From NCBI GenBank assembly GCA_030949555.1, contig JAUZSJ010000051.1, positions 1 to 48,719 on the forward strand: DNA of 48,719 bases, in the 5' to 3' direction. Shown here piece by piece: positions 9,901 through 18,633 of this stretch (the stretch's first letter is position 1; the number at the start of each line of letters is the position of its first letter). Below the pieces are notes generated by a model. That model saw only the letters and a list, made by a program, of their open reading frames with translations. It was not told the DNA's origin and searched no databases. Source of the DNA: Persephonella sp. GTDB lineage: Bacteria > Aquificota > Aquificia > Aquificales > Hydrogenothermaceae. The position numbers and the translations under genes were made by a program.

Positions 9901-11390
9901 GTTGATAGGAGTTTAGGATCTTTTAGACAGTACAGACAGAGGAGTATCATTACCCATGGAGTAAACAGGGTCTGCTCCCTTTTTCTGCCATAGGCTTTTA
10001 TTAAGCATGTTTATCTGGTCCTTACTGTATCCAAAACATACAAGTTCCCTTGTTATCTCTTCTGGTTTTACATCAGGAACTTCCTTTGCAGGAATAAACT
10101 CTCTGAGATTTTCCTCTATCCACTGTTTATAGGGTTTACCTTCTGAAACTTTGTGTATAACATCCTTAGAAAAATAAATCTTTCCTTCTCTCGTATCTAT
10201 GGCTATTTTATCCCCTGGTCCCAATCTCCCTTTTTTCAGTATTTTTTCCTCTGGAATGTCAACTGTTCCAACTTCAGAAGCCATTATTACAGTATCTTCT
10301 GTTATCACATATCTTGCAGGTCTAAGACCATTTCTATCTAACTTCCCTATCACAATGTTGCCGTCTGTAAAAGCAATAGCTGCCATGGGCCATCCCATGC
10401 TTCAAATATACATGAAAAGTATTCATAAAATGCCTTCTCTGTTGAAGTTAACCTGTCATCATTTTCCCAGGCTCTTGGAATTAAAGCATTTATAGCTACT
10501 CATAGGGTCTTTCCCAGACATTACAAGAAATTCCAGAGCATTGTCCAGAGATGCCGAATCAGAGTCATCGTATCTGACTATGGGAAGTATGTCCTCTGCC
10601 AAATCTCCCCATATTTCTCTAACATCTTCAGCCTTTGCATTAATCCAGTTTCTGTTTGCAGATATTGTGTTTATCTCTCCATTATGGGCAAGCATTCTGA
10701 ACGGTTGTGCCAATTTCCACTGAGGAAAAGTATTTGTAGAGAATCTCTGGTGAAACAGGGCAATACCACTTTCGTAATCTTCATCCTGTAAGTCTGGATA
10801 AAAGTATTTAAGTCTTGGAGCAGTTACCATTCCTTTGTAAACTATAGTTCTGCCTGACAGTGAAGGTATATAAAACTCCCTGTACTCCCCTATACGGGAC
10901 AGTTTTTCTAACTTTTTTCTCAGAATAAAAAGCTCTTTTTCAAAAGTTTTCTACATCTATTCCTTCTTTTGATATAAACCCCTGCCATATAGAAGGCATA
11001 TTTGATTTTGCTATTACTCCCAGCTCTTCTTCTACAACAGGAACTTTTCTCCATCCTAAAAATCTGAATTTTTTGTTTACTACATTCTCTACTTCTTTTT
11101 TAAGTTCTTCCTCTTTTCCTTCTGGAAAGAAAAATACACCTACAGCAAAATCTTCAGGCTGTGGTATTTTTATATTAAGTTTTGACAGTTCTTTCTCAAA
11201 GAATTTATATGGAATATGCGTCAGTATTCCAGCACCATCTCCTGTTTTTCCGTCTGCACTGACAGCTCCTCTGTGGTCGAGGTTTTGCAAGTGATATTAA
11301 AGCATCAGAGACGAGTTTATGGGATTTTAATCCTTTAATATTTACAATAAATCCAACCCCGCAGGAGTCTCTATCAAAATTTCCGTGCAT
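6979..11390 (-). CDS. gltB: Glutamate synthase large subunit (about eight frameshifts)
   Basis: Makes two glutamates from glutamine and 2-oxoglutarate. The span encodes about 1,470 residues, the expected size. It starts [14 protein letters not shown]: Cys10 is the class II amidotransferase nucleophile after a short propeptide. Then come [31 protein letters not shown] and LAHNGEINT (glutaminase domain), the central domain, [10 protein letters not shown] and [11 protein letters not shown] (FMN-binding synthase domain), the 3Fe-4S motif C-x5-C-x4-C in [12 protein letters not shown] (near 8110), and a C-terminal beta-helix. Frame breaks lie near 11285, 10945, 10500, 10395, 9930, 9645, 8650 and 8260, yet every domain is complete, which argues for sequencing indels. 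No gltD is adjacent. Confidence 0.95.
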
Positions 11391-11431
11391 ACTACTGCTC
11401 CTTAGCCGTTTATTTTGAGGTGTAACTACTT

Positions 11432-11461
11432 ATTATATATCTGTATATACACTTATTACAA
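11432..11461 (-). promoter_or_regulatory. Putative sigma-70-type promoter of gltB
   Basis: On the minus strand TTGTAA (11456-11461) and TATAAT (11432-11437) are separated by 18 bases, and the -10 ends about 41 bases before the gltB ATG. GGAG lies close to the start codon. This is the best-matching promoter in the window and probably drives the whole gltB-purE-lepB-pyrC series. Confidence 0.6.
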
Positions 11462-11471
11462 ACCTATTGGC

Positions 11472-11486
11472 TCAAACAGTGTTTGA
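11472..11486. promoter_or_regulatory. 15-bp palindrome upstream of the gltB promoter
   Basis: TCAAACA-G-TGTTTGA is a perfect inverted repeat (7-bp arms, one central base). It sits 10 bases upstream of the gltB -35 and two bases beyond the amrS stop. The position suits an activator or repressor operator for gltB; without a T-run it does not look like a terminator for amrS. The binding protein is unknown and the match to known nitrogen regulator sites is not convincing. Confidence 0.4.
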
Positions 11487-11487
11487 T

Positions 11488-12513
11488 TTAACTCCACATA
11501 CCAGCTATTTTTGTGCCACATTCTGGGCACTTTCCATCCTTCAGATGATTTATAACAAACTGCCCTATATGTCCTCTTCTGTCTATAACCCTGTATCCGC
11601 AGGAAGGACAGTATGTGGATTCTCTGTCTTCATCATCAAGATTTCCTACATATACATAGTTCAGTCCTGCCTCCTTTCCTATTTCGTATGCTTTTTTCTA
11701 GAGTTTCAACAGGGGTTGGAGGAACATCCATCATCTTATAAGCAGGGAAAAATCTTGATATATGCCATGGGATATTTTTGTCTAAAGATGCTATCCATTT
11801 TGCAACTTCTCTCAGCTCTTTCTCATCATCATTGTATCCGGGAATGATAAGTGTTGTAAGCTCAATCCATATGCCAAGTTCTTTTGCATGTTCTATCGTT
11901 TTTAAAACTGGCTTTAAACGGGCACAGGATACTTCTCTATAAAACTTATCGCTAAACGCTTTAAGGTCTATATTCATTGCGTCAAGATATGGAGAAAGAG
12001 TTTCCAGCGCCTCTTTTGTTTCGTAACCACTGGACACAAACACATTCTTTGTTCCATTTTCCTTTGCCAGTTTCATTGTGTCGTAAGCATACTCAAAGAA
12101 AACAACAGGTTCGTTATAGGTGTAGGCTATTGATGGAATGTTGTTTGTTTTACAGATGTTTACAATAGCTTCAGGCATTAGATTGACACCAAATATTTCC
12201 CCATTGTGGGTCTGGGGATACTGTGATATCTCCCAGTTCTGACAGAATTTACAGCAGAAATTACAGCCTACAGTTCCAACAGAAAATATTGGAGTTGAAG
12301 GCAGGAAATGAAATAGAGGTTTTTTCTCTACAGGATCAATGTTGTATGAAGCAGCAAGACCATAAACAGTAAGGTACAGATTGCCATCTTCCCTAACTTT
12401 TCTGATGCCGCACTTCCCTATCTCACCTTTTTTTAAAACGCACCGTTGACTGCAGGCTGTGCACAACACCTTTCCGTCTTCTCTTTTTTTGACATCCATG
12501 CAACTACTTCCAT
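11488..12513 (-). CDS. amrS: AmmeMemoRadiSam-system radical SAM enzyme (two probable frameshifts)
   Basis: Radical SAM protein of the AmrS (PflA-related) family. It has an N-terminal cysteine set CTACSQRC and GKCGIR, the cluster motif C-x3-C-x2-C in CNFCCKFCQNWE, AYTYNEPVVFFEY, NIDLKAF, and HISRFFPAYKM. At an A-run near 11697 the frame changes into KEAGLNYVYVGN followed by a zinc-ribbon-like tail with YCPSCG and KCPECGTKIAGMW, which is normal for the family. The ATG at 12513, behind AAGGGG, gives MEVVAWMSKK and then needs one base shift in an A/T run (12485-12491); the in-frame ATG at 12499 has no ribosome site. No memo or AMMECR1 gene is adjacent, and the substrate of this family is not settled. 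Confidence 0.85.
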
Positions 12514-12561
12514 CTTTATCCCCTTGCTTAATGTTTGCTGTTTAATATATCTGTAAAATCT

Positions 12562-12567
12562 TATAAT
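12562..12567 (+). promoter_or_regulatory. carB: Putative -10 element of the carB operon
   Basis: A perfect TATAAT lies 67 bases before the carB ATG; no clear -35 is visible at 16-18 bases. A second possible -10 (TAAAAT, about 12600) follows. An AGGAGG at 12586-12591 precedes an ATG-TAG start-stop pair at 12594-12599 in the leader. Confidence 0.45.
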
Positions 12568-12634
12568 GCAATACTAAAGTTTTTCAGGAGGTTATGTAGT
12601 AAAATATTTAAAATTCCCACTTAGAGGTAAATAG

Positions 12635-14330
12635 ATGCCAAAAAGGACAGACATCAGCAGGATTCTCCTTATCGGTTCAGGACCTATAGTTATTGGTCAG
12701 GCAGCAGAGTTTGATTACTCAGGAACACAGGGGGCAAAAGCATTAAAGGAAGAAGGATACGAAGTAATATTAGTTAACTCTAATCCTGCAACCATTATGA
12801 CAGACCCTGAAGTTGCGGACAAAACATATATTGAACCTCTGATAACTCCTGTTATTGAGAAGATTATTGAAAAGGAAAGACCTGATGCACTGCTGCCAAC
12901 CTTAGGAGGCCAGACAGCATTAAATCTTGCTGTGGAGCTGTATGAAAAGGGTGTTTTAGATAAATACAACGTTAAAATGATTGGTGCAAACTACGAGGCA
13001 ATAAAAAAGGCTGAAGACAGGGAGCTGTTTAAAGAGGCGATGGAGAAGATAGGACTACAGATGCCCAGGAGTGCTGTTGTAAAATCTGTGGCAGAGGCTA
13101 TGGAAACTATACACTGGATAGGTTTTCCTGTTATTATCAGACCTTCTTTTACCCTGGGAGGAACAGGAGGCTCTATTGCCTACAATATTGATGAGTTTTA
13201 TCCAAAGGTAAAGGCAGGATTAGAGGCTTCTCCTGTTCATGAAGTTCTGTTAGAAGAGTCTGTTATAGGGTGGAAAGAGTTTGAGATGGAGGTTATGAGG
13301 GATAAAAATGACAACTGTGTGATTGTATGCTCAATAGAAAACTTAGACCCTATGGGCGTTCATACAGGGAGACAGTATAACCATAGCTCCCGCAATGACA
13401 CTCACAGACAAAGAGTATCAGATGCTCAGAGATTACTCTATTGCAGTCATCAGAGAGATTGGGGTTGAGACTGGCGGTTCAAATGTTCAGTTTTCTCAGA
13501 ATCCAGAAACAGGACAGTTCTACGTTATTGAGATGAATCCCAGGGTTTCCCGTTCTTCAGCATTGGCTTCAAAGGCTACAGGATTTCCCATTGCAAAAAT
13601 TGCAGCAAAGCTTGCGATAGGATACACATTAGATGAGCTTCCTAACGATATAACAAAGGAAACCCCTGCATCTTTTGAGCCAACAATTGACTATGTAGTC
13701 ACAAAGATACCTCGTTTTGATTTTGCCAAATTTCCTGAAACAGACCCTACTCTTACAACAATGATGAAATCAGTTGGAGAAGTGATGGCCATAGGAAGAA
13801 CTTTTAAAGAGAGTATTCATAAGGCTGTGAGAAGCCTTGAGCTGGGAAGATACAGCTTTTATATGGGATTGGAGAGGGAAGATGACGAGGTAATAAAAGA
13901 AAAGATTGTTACACCAAATGCAGACAGACTGTGGTATATAGCAGAAGGTTTTAGAAGAGGATGGACTGTAGAGGAGATACATCAGCTTTCCCATATAGAC
14001 AGGTGGTTTTTGCATCAGATAAAAGAGATAATAGACTTTGAAAAGGAACTTTCTGAAAAAACACTTGCTACCATAACAGAGGAAGAGATTGGAAAGGCTA
14101 AACAGTGGGGATTTTCCGACAGAGAACTGGCAAGACTGCTTAAAACTTCGGAAGAAAAGATAAGACAGAGAAGGCTGAGGGTTTCCTACAAGGTCGTTGA
14201 TACATGTGCCGCAGAGTTCAGAGCATTCACACCTTACTACTACTCTTCATATGAAAAACCTTTTGGTATTGTGAGAGAAGACGGCACCGTTGAGGTAATT
14301 TTTGACACGGAAAATTTGGAGGAGAAATAG
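12635..14330 (+). CDS. carB: Carbamoyl-phosphate synthase large subunit, N-terminal half (split CarB; one frameshift)
   Basis: Encodes about 565 residues, equal to the carboxyphosphate synthetase half plus the oligomerisation domain of the usual ~1,070-residue CarB. It starts MPKRTDI with [21 protein letters not shown], then [49 protein letters not shown] and, at the end of the oligomerisation domain, [11 protein letters not shown] and TPYYYSSYE. It closes with a short tail and TAG, and an unrelated gene begins two bases later, so the gene really ends here. Split carB genes are known in Aquifex and some archaea. One extra G near 13370 breaks the frame between MGVHTG and the [10 protein letters not shown] segment. 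The C-terminal half is not in the window. Confidence 0.93.
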
Positions 14331-14331
14331 T

Positions 14332-15196
14332 ATGCAGATAAACCCAGATAAATTTCCAAAATCATCTGGAGGAGTACCAAATTTTGTAAAAGGTCTTCCT
14401 ATCGTAATAGTAATACTCATACTATTCCTTATCATTGCACCACCATTTGTTGTTATCCCCAGTGGATATGTAGGGGTGAAGCTCACTTTAGGAAAGGCCG
14501 ACATGAATGAGATGCCTCCAGGACTGAACTTCATAATTCCAGCTGTTCAGAGGGTGATAAAGATGTCTGTCAGAACCCAGTCCTATGACCTGAGAGGGGC
14601 AAATTCCATAAACTCTCTGTCCAGGGATGGTTTAACAATAAATACAGAGCTTACTGTTTTATACAAGATTATGCCAGATAAAGCGGCGGGAGATATATGT
14701 TGAGTATGGGTTAGATTACGAGACAAAAATAATAAAACCAGTCATAAGGTCTGCTGTAAGAGATGTGATTGCCACATTAGACAGTTCACAGGTCTATCAG
14801 GAAAGGGAGCTTATCCAGAAAAAGCTTATGGAGAACGTATCAAAAGAGCTCGAGAAGAGGTATATCCTACTTGATGAGATTTTAATCAGGGATATAAAGC
14901 TGCCCAAAAGGGTTGTTGAGGCTATAGAACAGAAGAGAAGAGCATATGAGGAGATGCAGAAGATGAAGTTTATAGTTGAAAAGGAAAAGCTTGAAGCTGA
15001 AAGAAAAAGGGTTGAAGCTCAGGGAATTGCAGATGCAAACAAGATAATTGCAGGCTCTCTAACCAAGGAGTATCTTCAGTGGAAATTTATTGAAAACATA
15101 AAAGCCTATGCACAGGGGGACAACAATACTGTTATACTGATACCCTATGACCAGCAGATGACCCCTATAATTAACATACCAAACATAAAGAAGTAG
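14332..15196 (+). CDS. SPFH/prohibitin (Band 7) membrane protein (one frameshift)
   Basis: A Pro/Gly-rich N-terminus, one membrane segment (about residues 20-38), then the SPFH domain beginning VVIPSGYVGVKLTLGK and running through NFIIPAVQRVIKMSVRTQSYDL and INTELTVLYKI. A break near 14695 separates this from DYETKIIKPVIRSAVRD, SSQVYQERELIQ, ILIRDIKLPKRV and a charged coiled-coil region; the C-terminus is PYDQQMTPIINIP. The family resembles prohibitin and HflK/HflC, which form membrane rings and modulate FtsH, but no partner hflC is present. ATG is two bases after the carB stop behind GGAGG. It heads a run of small envelope-related genes. Confidence 0.85.
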
Positions 15197-15205
15197 GAGG
15201 AATAG

Positions 15206-15586
15206 ATGGAAAAGGTAGCAACAGTAATCCTTAACGAAAATGGAGAGTTTTATGGAGAGCTTGAAGGTAAGGGATTTAACTTAACGCAAACTGGATTGAG
15301 AGCTGTGGATCTGATGCTCATATCTGTTGGATACTGCTTCGGACTTACTGTTGAGGCATATGCAAAACACAAAGGATACGAGATAAAAAATCTGAAAATT
15401 AATGTTGTAGGAAAAAAGCATGAAAAGGAAAACAGGTATTCAGAGATAACAATAAAGGTCTCCTTTGATTCAAATCTTGATGAAAAACAGATACAGCGAG
15501 TGATGGAGATAGGAAAGAGGGGATGCACAGTCAGTAATACTATGCTGAAACCACCAGAAATAAAAACATTGTTCAGTAAAGAGTAA
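15206..15586 (+). CDS. OsmC/Ohr-family protein
   Basis: An intact 126-residue protein with the OsmC fold pattern: two conserved cysteines, Cys44 in SVGYCFGLTVE and Cys107 in KRGCTVSN, the pair used in peroxide reduction by OsmC/Ohr. A Gly-rich N-terminal strand region and the YEIKNLKINVVGK segment also fit. The nearest relatives by style are the small OsmC-like proteins of Thermotogae and Aquificota rather than Ohr itself. Good GGAGG before ATG; nine bases after the SPFH gene, so probably co-transcribed. Peroxidase activity is inference. Confidence 0.82.
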   Translation: MEKVATVILNENGEFYGELEGKGFNLTQTGLRAVDLMLISVGYCFGLTVEAYAKHKGYEIKNLKINVVGKKHEKENRYSEITIKVSFDSNLDEKQIQRVMEIGKRGCTVSNTMLKPPEIKTLFSKE

Positions 15587-15599
15587 GGAGGGTGTCAAA

Positions 15600-15836
15600 A
15601 TGGAAGCAAACACATTCTTTTTAGGAATTATCGCACTGTGTATGGTGATTATTACTATAGGTCTATTTGTTATGTCTATTGTAATGGCAGTACTGCTGAA
15701 ACAGGTAGCAACACTTCTTATCAGACTGAATATGGACTATAAAGTTCTTTCACCAAAGGTTCAGAAGATTGTTGAAAATATAGAGTATACAACATCCATA
15801 CTGAGTATATTCTCACTCCTTAGAAGAAAGAAGTAG
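15600..15836 (+). CDS. Small single-span membrane protein, unknown function
   Basis: 78 residues: residues 5-32 form a strong membrane segment (FFLGIIALCMVIITIGLFVMSIVMAVLL is split here by no charge), followed by a charged helix with VLSPKVQKIVENIEY and a basic RRKK end, so the tail is probably cytoplasmic. AAGGAGGGTG precedes the ATG, and it lies between the OsmC gene and another small membrane gene with spacers of about 10-14 bases. The layout resembles DUF948-type membrane-anchored helices, but I cannot assign a family. Confidence 0.7.
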   Translation: MEANTFFLGIIALCMVIITIGLFVMSIVMAVLLKQVATLLIRLNMDYKVLSPKVQKIVENIEYTTSILSIFSLLRRKK

Positions 15837-15846
15837 AGGTTGTTAG

Positions 15847-16128
15847 ATGAAAAGGGATTTATACCTGTTTATAGGAGGATTTTTAACGGGAATATCTCTT
15901 TCTGCCTATCTGTACTGGAAGAGAAAACAGATAATAAACAGACTGAATGCTATTGAAAAGAAGCTGTCAGGAAAAGCTCTGAGAAGTTCAGTTAAAACTG
16001 TTGTTTATGAAACAGTCTCAAAGGTGAGGAAGCTTTTAATTAACACAAAGGGTGTTCCTCTTGAGGAAAAAGAGTATATATTAAAAAAAGTAGAGGAAAA
16101 AATAAGAAGATTAGAAGAGATTGTATAA
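15847..16128 (+). CDS. Small membrane-anchored coiled-coil protein, unknown function
   Basis: 93 residues: an N-terminal membrane segment (about residues 5-23, LYLFIGGFLTGISLSAYLYW), then an almost wholly helical charged body ending EKKVEEKIRRLEEIV. It resembles the next gene in plan and at the C-terminus (EEKIRRLEEIV against ESKIRKLEEVI), so the two are probably paralogues. YtxH-like proteins have this shape. A short leader separates it from the gene before; the next gene starts 10 bases downstream. Confidence 0.7.
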   Translation: MKRDLYLFIGGFLTGISLSAYLYWKRKQIINRLNAIEKKLSGKALRSSVKTVVYETVSKVRKLLINTKGVPLEEKEYILKKVEEKIRRLEEIV

Positions 16129-16138
16129 GGAGGAAGTT

Positions 16139-16429
16139 ATGAAAAGAGGAACACTTGCAGTAATAGTTGGAGTACTTGCTGGAGCGGTAGGTGCGTATTT
16201 TGCAACACAGAGAAGAGACGAAGTTATGCAGAAGTTAAGCGAAATCCAGTCAGCTCTGAAAGAAGCTGAGATTACAGGTAAAGCTAAAGCTATAGCCTCA
16301 GACCTTGTGGAAAAGATAAAGGAACTTGTCAAGAAAGGGGATGAGATGACAAAAGAGCAGAGAGAAAAGGTTTTAGAAGAGGTGGAGTCTAAAATCAGGA
16401 AGTTAGAGGAGGTTATAAGGAGAGGTTAA
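16139..16429 (+). CDS. YtxH-like small membrane-anchored protein
   Basis: 96 residues: membrane segment TLAVIVGVLAGAVGAYFAT at residues 5-23, directly followed by QRRDEVMQKLSEI and a long charged helix ending in IRKLEEVIRRG. The Gly-rich single span followed by a helical tail is the YtxH pattern. Start chosen at ATG 16139 behind AAGGAGGAAG. Probable paralogue of the preceding gene. Its stop overlaps the beginning of the YihY-family frame, so the genes are tightly packed. Confidence 0.72.
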   Translation: MKRGTLAVIVGVLAGAVGAYFATQRRDEVMQKLSEIQSALKEAEITGKAKAIASDLVEKIKELVKKGDEMTKEQREKVLEEVESKIRKLEEVIRRG

Positions 16430-17340
16430 GATTTTTAAAAATGTCAATCCATATAACTACCTGCCAGTAAAAAGAGATAAACCGTTAACATACAACTTTG
16501 TTGCAGCCCTTTACAGGGCAGTACTTGATTATTTCTTTAAAGATTTTGCCTATCATGCTGCTGCAATAACATTTTATACTCTGATGTCATTCTTTCCTCT
16601 TGTTCTTTTTCTTACTGCAGGTCTTTCTTATCTTCTCTCTATAAACACAGAAATAATCATCTCAACACTTCAAAAGTTCTTTCCACAGATAACCCAGCAG
16701 TTTCTACAGCTTCTCTTTACGCTGACAGAGAAAAGAACAATATTTGGTGTGGCTGGCCTTATTCTTTCTTTTACTTTGCCACAAGTATATTTACTTCCCT
16801 CCATACTGCCTTTGTGTATATATTTGATGGAAGGGAGGAAGGTGTTAAGAAAAAAGCCCTTATATATCTGATGGGTGTACCTGTTTTTACTGCAGCACTG
16901 GTTGCTATTTATCTTCTTGGTTCTTTCGTATCTTTTATACTTGGACTGATAAAGGAGTTCCAGTTGTGGAAGTATCTTGAAGAGATTCTTGGTATAGTTC
17001 ATCTAAAGTTTTTACTGGAAATCTTTACCAATGCAGGAATGATAGTCCAGTTTACCGGATTTTTAATAATCCTTTTCATACTTTACAGGTATCTATCTCC
17101 CCATCTTATATACCGGACAGGTATCATATTTTATGTTTCCCTGTTCGTGTCTGGACTGCTTTTTTTCTACTTTCTTATATCTTCAACCTCTACATCCTTT
17201 TAGCATCAAAAGCAAACCCTATATACGGGGCCCTAAGTGGAATATTTGCATTTCTGGCGTGGCTTTATATCACTTACGGAATAATTCTGGTAGGTGGCAG
17301 AATGCTGTTTTATCTGGAAAAGATAGAAGAAGACCGGTAG
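16425..17340 (+). CDS. YihY/BrkB-family inner-membrane protein (two frameshifts)
   Basis: About 300 residues with six predicted membrane segments. It opens with YNFVAALYRAVLDYFFKDFAYHAAAITFYTLMSFFPL, here quoted in pieces: the block KDFAYHAAAITFYTLMS is the hallmark of the family (once called RNase BN), and it ends SGIFAFLAWLYITYGIILVG, near GGRMLFYLE. Frame breaks lie near 16780 and 17190. No ATG exists in frame: a stop at 16416-16418 is followed by AAGGAG and GTT-AAG-ATT, so the start is uncertain (perhaps ATT 16431, or an indel hides it). It overlaps the convergent SDR gene by about 31 bases. Function is unknown; transport is a guess. Confidence 0.75.
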
Positions 17341-18059
17341 TTCCATCTATCGTATGCTTTTTTATCGTATATGCCAGGAAACAGTTTAGACAGCCAGATA
17401 AAGTATCTGTACCACCGGGAAATGTTATCTCCTTTTTTTTATTTTTGTATGCTCTGAATACTGCCTCTGCAAACTTTTCTGAAGTAGAGCCAAAAGGGGT
17501 TTCTGGAGGTTTTTTACTGCCCATGGCACGTGAAGAAAACCCTGTGTTTATTCTTCCGACAATAAGATTTAAAACATGGACATTGTTCTTTATCAGTTCT
17601 GCTCTAAGGCTGTCAGAGAATGCGTTAAGGGCATATTTTGATGCACAGTATCCACCCATGTAAGGAACATGTAACTTACCTGCTACGGAAGAAACATTTA
17701 TTATGCTTCCTTTACTCTTTTTTATTTCAGGAAGGAGAAGTTTTGTCAGATATACAACAGAGAGAAATTTATCTCAAACAGCCTTCTCAAATCTTCCATA
17801 TCCATCTCTTCCCAGCTTTCATACAAACCAACACCTGCATTATTTATAAGGACATCAATCCTGTCTGTATTTTTATTAATCTCATACACTGCCCTCTCTA
17901 CCCCTTTACTGTCTGAGAGGTCTGCCTGAATAAATACGTCAACACTATCTGTAGGTGTTCTGGATATTCCTAAAACAACAAATCCGTTTTTTTGAAAACA
18001 TCAGAAAGAGCTTTTCCCAATCCTTTAGATGCTCCTGTTATGACAGCAACTCTTTTCAT
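17310..18059 (-). CDS. Short-chain dehydrogenase/reductase (frameshifted)
   Basis: Classical SDR of about 245 residues. N-terminus MKRVAVITGASKGLGKAL (TGxxxGxG cofactor loop), then IDVLINNAG, INVSSVAG (catalytic Ser) and YCASKYALNAF (Tyr-x3-Lys), with a PG-to-VG variant after the active site (LIVGRINTGF). Breaks lie near 17990 (T-run), 17775 and 17390; after the last, the frame KLFPGIYDKKAYDRW gives a typical SDR end and stops at 17310-17312. NAD(P)-dependent alcohol or ketone chemistry is likely, substrate unknown. Its start overlaps the end of the P-loop kinase gene. Confidence 0.82.
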
Positions 18060-18589
18060 CTGTTATCCTCTTTTTAACAATGATATCAAATTCAGACAGG
18101 GAAGGTTGTTCTAACATCTCATACTGGGAAAGGATTATTTTTGGTGGAACATACTTGTCCCTTTCAGAGAGGAGCTGTCTGTTTATGCACAGTTTCAGGT
18201 CTGGGATGAAAAAAACACCAATCTTTAAAAAATCTGGAAATAGATTCAGAAACTTACTCCTTGATTTCTTTTTCAGGTTTTTGTATTGTCAATGTAGATA
18301 ATATCTTTGTCTGTATTTTTTACTTTTTCTCTTGCCTTTCTTAATATCTTATATTTTTGTCGTCTACTACTCTGTAAATCTCTCTGTAATTTTCTTTTTT
18401 AATCTCCTCTTTTCCTGTAATTTTTCTATATATCTCTGTTCTAATCTGGTCAAATGATACACACTCTATATCAAAATGCTCAGAAAGCTGTCTGTAAAGG
18501 GTTGTCTTTCCACTGCCTGATATACCAACAGGCATAATCAGTATTTTCCTGTTCTGATTGTTTGATAAAATATTTCTCAGTGTTTTCAT
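18025..18589 (-). CDS. P-loop kinase of the T4 polynucleotide kinase-like group (two frameshifts)
   Basis: Begins MKTLRNIL and reaches the Walker A motif PVGISGSGKTTLYRQL near residues 20-35, with VSFDQIRTEIY downstream. After a break near 18345 comes KAREKVKNTDKDIIYIDNT, and after another near 18283 NLKKKSRSKF, GVFFIPDL, CINRQLLSERDKYVPP and a C-terminal region. The order P-loop, D-x-(I/L)R, D-x-TN-l, L-x-C-x-x-R, R-x-V(P) is that of the AAA_33/T4 Pnk-like kinases, which phosphorylate nucleic acid 5' ends or small molecules. The end at 18025 (overlapping the SDR start) is the first in-frame stop. Divergent from the aminotransferase. Confidence 0.62.
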
Positions 18590-18607
18590 ATCTCTTGAAT
18601 TTATTCC

Positions 18608-18623
18608 TGAAAAAATTTTTTCA
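18608..18623. promoter_or_regulatory. 16-bp A/T palindrome upstream of the aminotransferase
   Basis: TGAAAAAATTTTTTCA is perfectly self-complementary and ends ten bases before the aminotransferase ATG, touching its ribosome site (AAGGAGAG). It lies in the 44-base gap between two divergent genes, so a protein bound here could act on both. A/T palindromes can also arise by chance in such gaps. Confidence 0.3.
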
Positions 18624-18633
18624 AGGAGAGAAG

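Noticed and set aside
6979-11390. gltB fragments as separate small genes
   Set aside because: Together they make one glutamate synthase in correct domain order and full length, so they are one gene with indels.
12586-12599. AGGAGG followed by an ATG-TAG start-stop pair in the carB leader
   Set aside because: Only two bases separate AGGAGG from the ATG, which is too short for efficient use, and no leader-peptide logic is visible. It may be chance.
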